From positions 1-42,889 of the forward strand of contig JBNGIS010019433.1 in NCBI GenBank assembly GCA_049999725.1: a stretch of 42,889 nucleotides of DNA. Reading direction: 5' to 3'. Within the stretch, counting starts at the first letter, position 1. Each line of letters begins with the position of its first letter. The notes under the pieces were generated by a model. The model did no database searches, was not told where the DNA came from, and saw nothing but the letters and a program-made list of their open reading frames with translations. Positions 40,741 to 42,889 of this stretch are shown here, in pieces. Both the position numbers and the translations under genes were made by a program. Source of the stretch: Haplomitrium mnioides. Its lineage: Eukaryota > Marchantiophyta > Haplomitriopsida > Calobryales.

Positions 40741-41799
40741 AAATACACGTCACAAGAAACAATTTGAAATATGTTTTATTGCACAAACTTTAGGCGTGCA
40801 TAGACATGGTGCTCTTTTGAACTTTTTTGTTGGAAAAATATTACAAAACACAAAGAAAAAGCCTAAAGGGACTAGAAGTCAAGGGAATGACTTTGCAATG
40901 GTAAACACAAAAACAAAGAAAATGAAACATTGCATCGATTTAGGAGCTTTATTTTAAGCGTCAAGAAGAAAAGAAGCTTTTAGTTTAAGTTGAAAATCCA
41001 TGCAATCAAAAGTGAATGCAGGTTTTCAAAAAGGTTTCAGTAATTAAAAATATTTCATAGTTCAACGAAGCATATACAGAAATGTATCATAGTTCAGAAT
41101 CAAAAAAGCAGTAGTTAAAGAGATTGCATTAAGATTGTAAATAAGAAACATGTCCAAGTTTTAGACTTGATTCAACCAAACAAAGGTCTCAAGAGCTACA
41201 AAAGAGTCTATGACCTATGTACAAACAAAGTTGTAAGCGGTTGTCTTTGTATGAAGAAGCTTAAGGGTTATACATGAGAAGTAGAACTTTTGGAAGGCGT
41301 GGAATTCCACCCCAAAGTCTATGCACGCATAGGAATCTAAGCTCAACATGTGAACACTCCAACCCAAAGTCTAGGCGTGCTTAGGAATCTAAGCTCAACA
41401 AGTGAACACTCCACCCTAAAGTCTATGCGCGCATAGGAATCCGAACTCACCAACTGAACACTCCACCTCTAGGCACGCCTAGGAATCCAAACTCACCATC
41501 TAAACACTCCACCCCAAAGTCTATACGCGCATAGGAATCCGAGCTCATCATTTCATCATTCCACAACAAAGACTGACAAGAAGCTAGGTTTTAGATTCCG
41601 TAGAAGAGTTTTTGTACATTTTACATCTCGTTTGCAAATCAAAGTCTATGCGCGCATAGGGTTCATACTTCTACAACTGAGGATACAGACTTAAATGTTC
41701 TATTTTTGCAACAAACTCTACGTATGCAAAAGGTTTCGATTTTTGATTTAGAATTCAAAAGTAAAAATAGATACAAAGCTCTTCTTCTGAGTCAAACAA
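40741..41799 (-). repeat. Right arm of the ~1.06-kb inverted repeat
   Basis: The reverse complement matches 2653-3720 in order, from AAATACACGTCACAAG (inner end) to GTCAAACAA (outer end). Only about 25 bases separate its inner end from the supposed Copia LTR end. The arm may extend outward beyond 41799: the left partner of 41800-42103 falls in the third N gap. Confidence 0.85.
41286..41659 (-). repeat. 52-bp tandem repeats with covarying palindromic core (right arm)
   Basis: The cores are CTATGC-AC-GCATAG (41319), CTAGGC-GT-GCTTAG (41371), CTATGC-GC-GCATAG (41423), CTAGGC-AC-GCCTAG (41469), CTATAC-GC-GCATAG (41521) and the lone CTATGC-GC-GCATAG (41646). Spacing is 52 except one 46-base step that lacks six bases. 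The order of ATGC-type and AGGC-type cores, counted from the outer end, is the same as in the left arm. Confidence 0.85.
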
Positions 41800-42111
41800 C
41801 GCTAAAGATTTAAATTTTTACAACAAAGTCTTAAAAAGAAAAACAATTTAGTCAATTTAGGCAGATGCTTCAGCGAGATAATAACCTTAAAAGTTGAAAG
41901 CAAAATACTTATATTTTGGAGATGAAAATATTTCTACGAAACAAGTAAAAATATTAACTATGAATTAAAGTTTCATTTACAGAGAACAACATTCAACTTG
42001 GAATGATTTATAGTCACAAGTTCAAGTTTTCCAAAAATCCAACAAGTTACTAAAAACAAATTTCAAATACTTTTGGAAATGATAATCTTAAATTATACCA
42101 GATTTGCAAAT
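41800..42111. other. AT-rich flank of the right arm, nothing recognised
   Basis: No coding sequence. It ends ATTTGCAAAT at the fourth N gap. The left flank before the third gap also ends ATTTGCAA, so this stretch is probably still part of the inverted repeat. Confidence 0.4.
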
Positions 42112-42211
42112 NNNNNNNNNNNNNNNNNNNNNNNNNNNNNNNNNNNNNNNNNNNNNNNNNNNNNNNNNNNNNNNNNNNNNNNNNNNNNNNNNNNNNNNNN
42201 NNNNNNNNNNN
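42112..42211. other. Assembly gap, 100 N
   Basis: Exactly 100 N. It interrupts the reverse-strand coding remnant to its right. Confidence 0.99.
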
Positions 42212-42801
42212 GCTTTAATGGTAGCTAGAGTGGTTTTCTTCAATTGGTTTTTTTGGGTGAGTAGAAAATCAAATAACAAAATCATAATTTGTGTCAAATC
42301 AAGTATATCAATATGTATCTTGGATTTTTGTTTCCCTTTTGTTGCTGCTATTTTTTCTGGGAAGTATTGACCAAAAAATGCATCTTCAGCCAAACAAGCA
42401 AACCATTGAACTCGTACTCATTTTTGGGTTTGGCAGATCTTCCTCATCAAAGAACAAAACTTTGAGAACTTTGGCAACCCAAAAGGGTCTACTCTTTGGA
42501 TCCAGAGACGCAACAACACAAATAAACATTCTAGCTTTCAAATCATATAGATTGCCAAATTTTTGCATGTATCAAGTATTGTGCGAAAGAGTCCCTTCTC
42601 GCGGCCTAAGTGCTCCATCATAGATTGCTTGACGTGTAGAAAGTATTTGCTGTACTGAAGTATCTTCTTCTGCTTGTGGAGCTTGAAGCTGAGAATCTGG
42701 ACAAGCATTTTGAAAATCATTACAAGTGTTTGACTATTGTGAAGGTGGAAAGGTAAATTATGCTTCGAGTCGTCCTTTTTTTTTTCAAGGATGTAAGCCA
42801 C
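42212..42801 (-). pseudogene. Unknown coding remnant with a PFWVAKV motif
   Basis: Reverse-strand frames that appear to continue one another: 42801-42538, then 42568-42386 (NLYDLKARMFICVVASLDPKSRPFWVAKVLKVLFFDEEDLPNP..), then 42393 down to the gap. The middle piece, with a P-x-x-R-P-F-W-V-A-K-V core followed by acidic residues, reads like a real protein. It resembles a small beta-barrel or chromo-like segment found at the end of some plant transposon proteins. I cannot name the family with confidence. Frame changes show it is decayed, and it may belong to the repeat that includes the inverted arms. Confidence 0.35.
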
Positions 42802-42889
42802 AATCTCTTATTGGGCAAGAAAAAAGTCATTCCACCATTGAATATCAGAATCTGTAAAGAACTTGTAGCAGTTCTCACTTATGTTGTCC
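42802..42889. other. Window end, nothing recognised
   Basis: Short AT-rich end. The reverse strand could extend the coding remnant upstream, but no clear frame is seen. Confidence 0.3.

Noticed and set aside
1-42889. tRNA, rRNA, small RNA genes or host protein genes
   Set aside because: Looked for on both strands by eye. No cloverleaf-like tRNA, rRNA signature or spliced host gene could be supported.

Overview
The window is plant nuclear repeat DNA. It has no bacterial operon structure, no RNA gene and no host gene I can support. Nearly everything I can identify is a Ty1/Copia or Ty3/Gypsy LTR retrotransposon with very long LTRs (2.4-3.8 kb), heavily decayed and nested. This, with four 100-base N gaps, suggests a draft assembly of a large seed-plant genome, possibly a gymnosperm. 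The species call is a guess from repeat style.

Layout. 1-2552: short contigs separated by N gaps. They hold a decayed plus-strand LTR related to the Gypsy family below, and unclassified sequence. 2653-3720: left arm of a ~1.06 kb inverted repeat whose right arm is 40741-41799. Each arm carries 52-bp tandem repeats built around a palindrome. 4050-6282: an LTR-less minus-strand Gypsy gag-protease fragment. 6324-9357: a plus-strand Copia pol pseudogene (integrase, reverse transcriptase, start of RNase H). Its RNase H resumes at 38622 and is followed by a polypurine tract and a 3' LTR (39352 to about 40715).

The 29 kb between the two Copia halves is one nested insertion that target-site duplications (TSDs) resolve. 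Level 1: an outer minus-strand Gypsy (9358-38616, TSD GTTAT on both sides) sits in the Copia RNase H. It has gag, protease, RT, RNase H and integrase remnants at 30.66-36.04 kb. Level 2: an inner minus-strand Gypsy of the same family (10638-28056, TSD AATTT/GATTT) sits inside the outer element's 3' LTR. It keeps gag and protease but has lost RT, RNase H and integrase. Level 3: two solo LTRs of the same family sit in the inner element's two LTRs, 10977-14313 (TSD ACTGA/ACTAA, same orientation) and 21786-25618 (TSD CTCAC on both sides, opposite orientation). The order of events is Copia, outer Gypsy, inner Gypsy, then the solo LTRs.

Function. None of these elements looks able to move alone: reading frames are broken and catalytic Asp residues are replaced in the Copia RT and the outer Gypsy RT. 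The inner element looks like a gag-protease-only derivative that would have needed RT and integrase from relatives. The LTRs share repeated regulatory modules (TGACGTGG and TTGAC boxes, a CCCC-GCAA-GGGG hairpin motif, AGTTCTTA repeats), which are the strongest regulatory signal in the window. The least explained structure is the inverted repeat with covarying palindromes at the two flanks.
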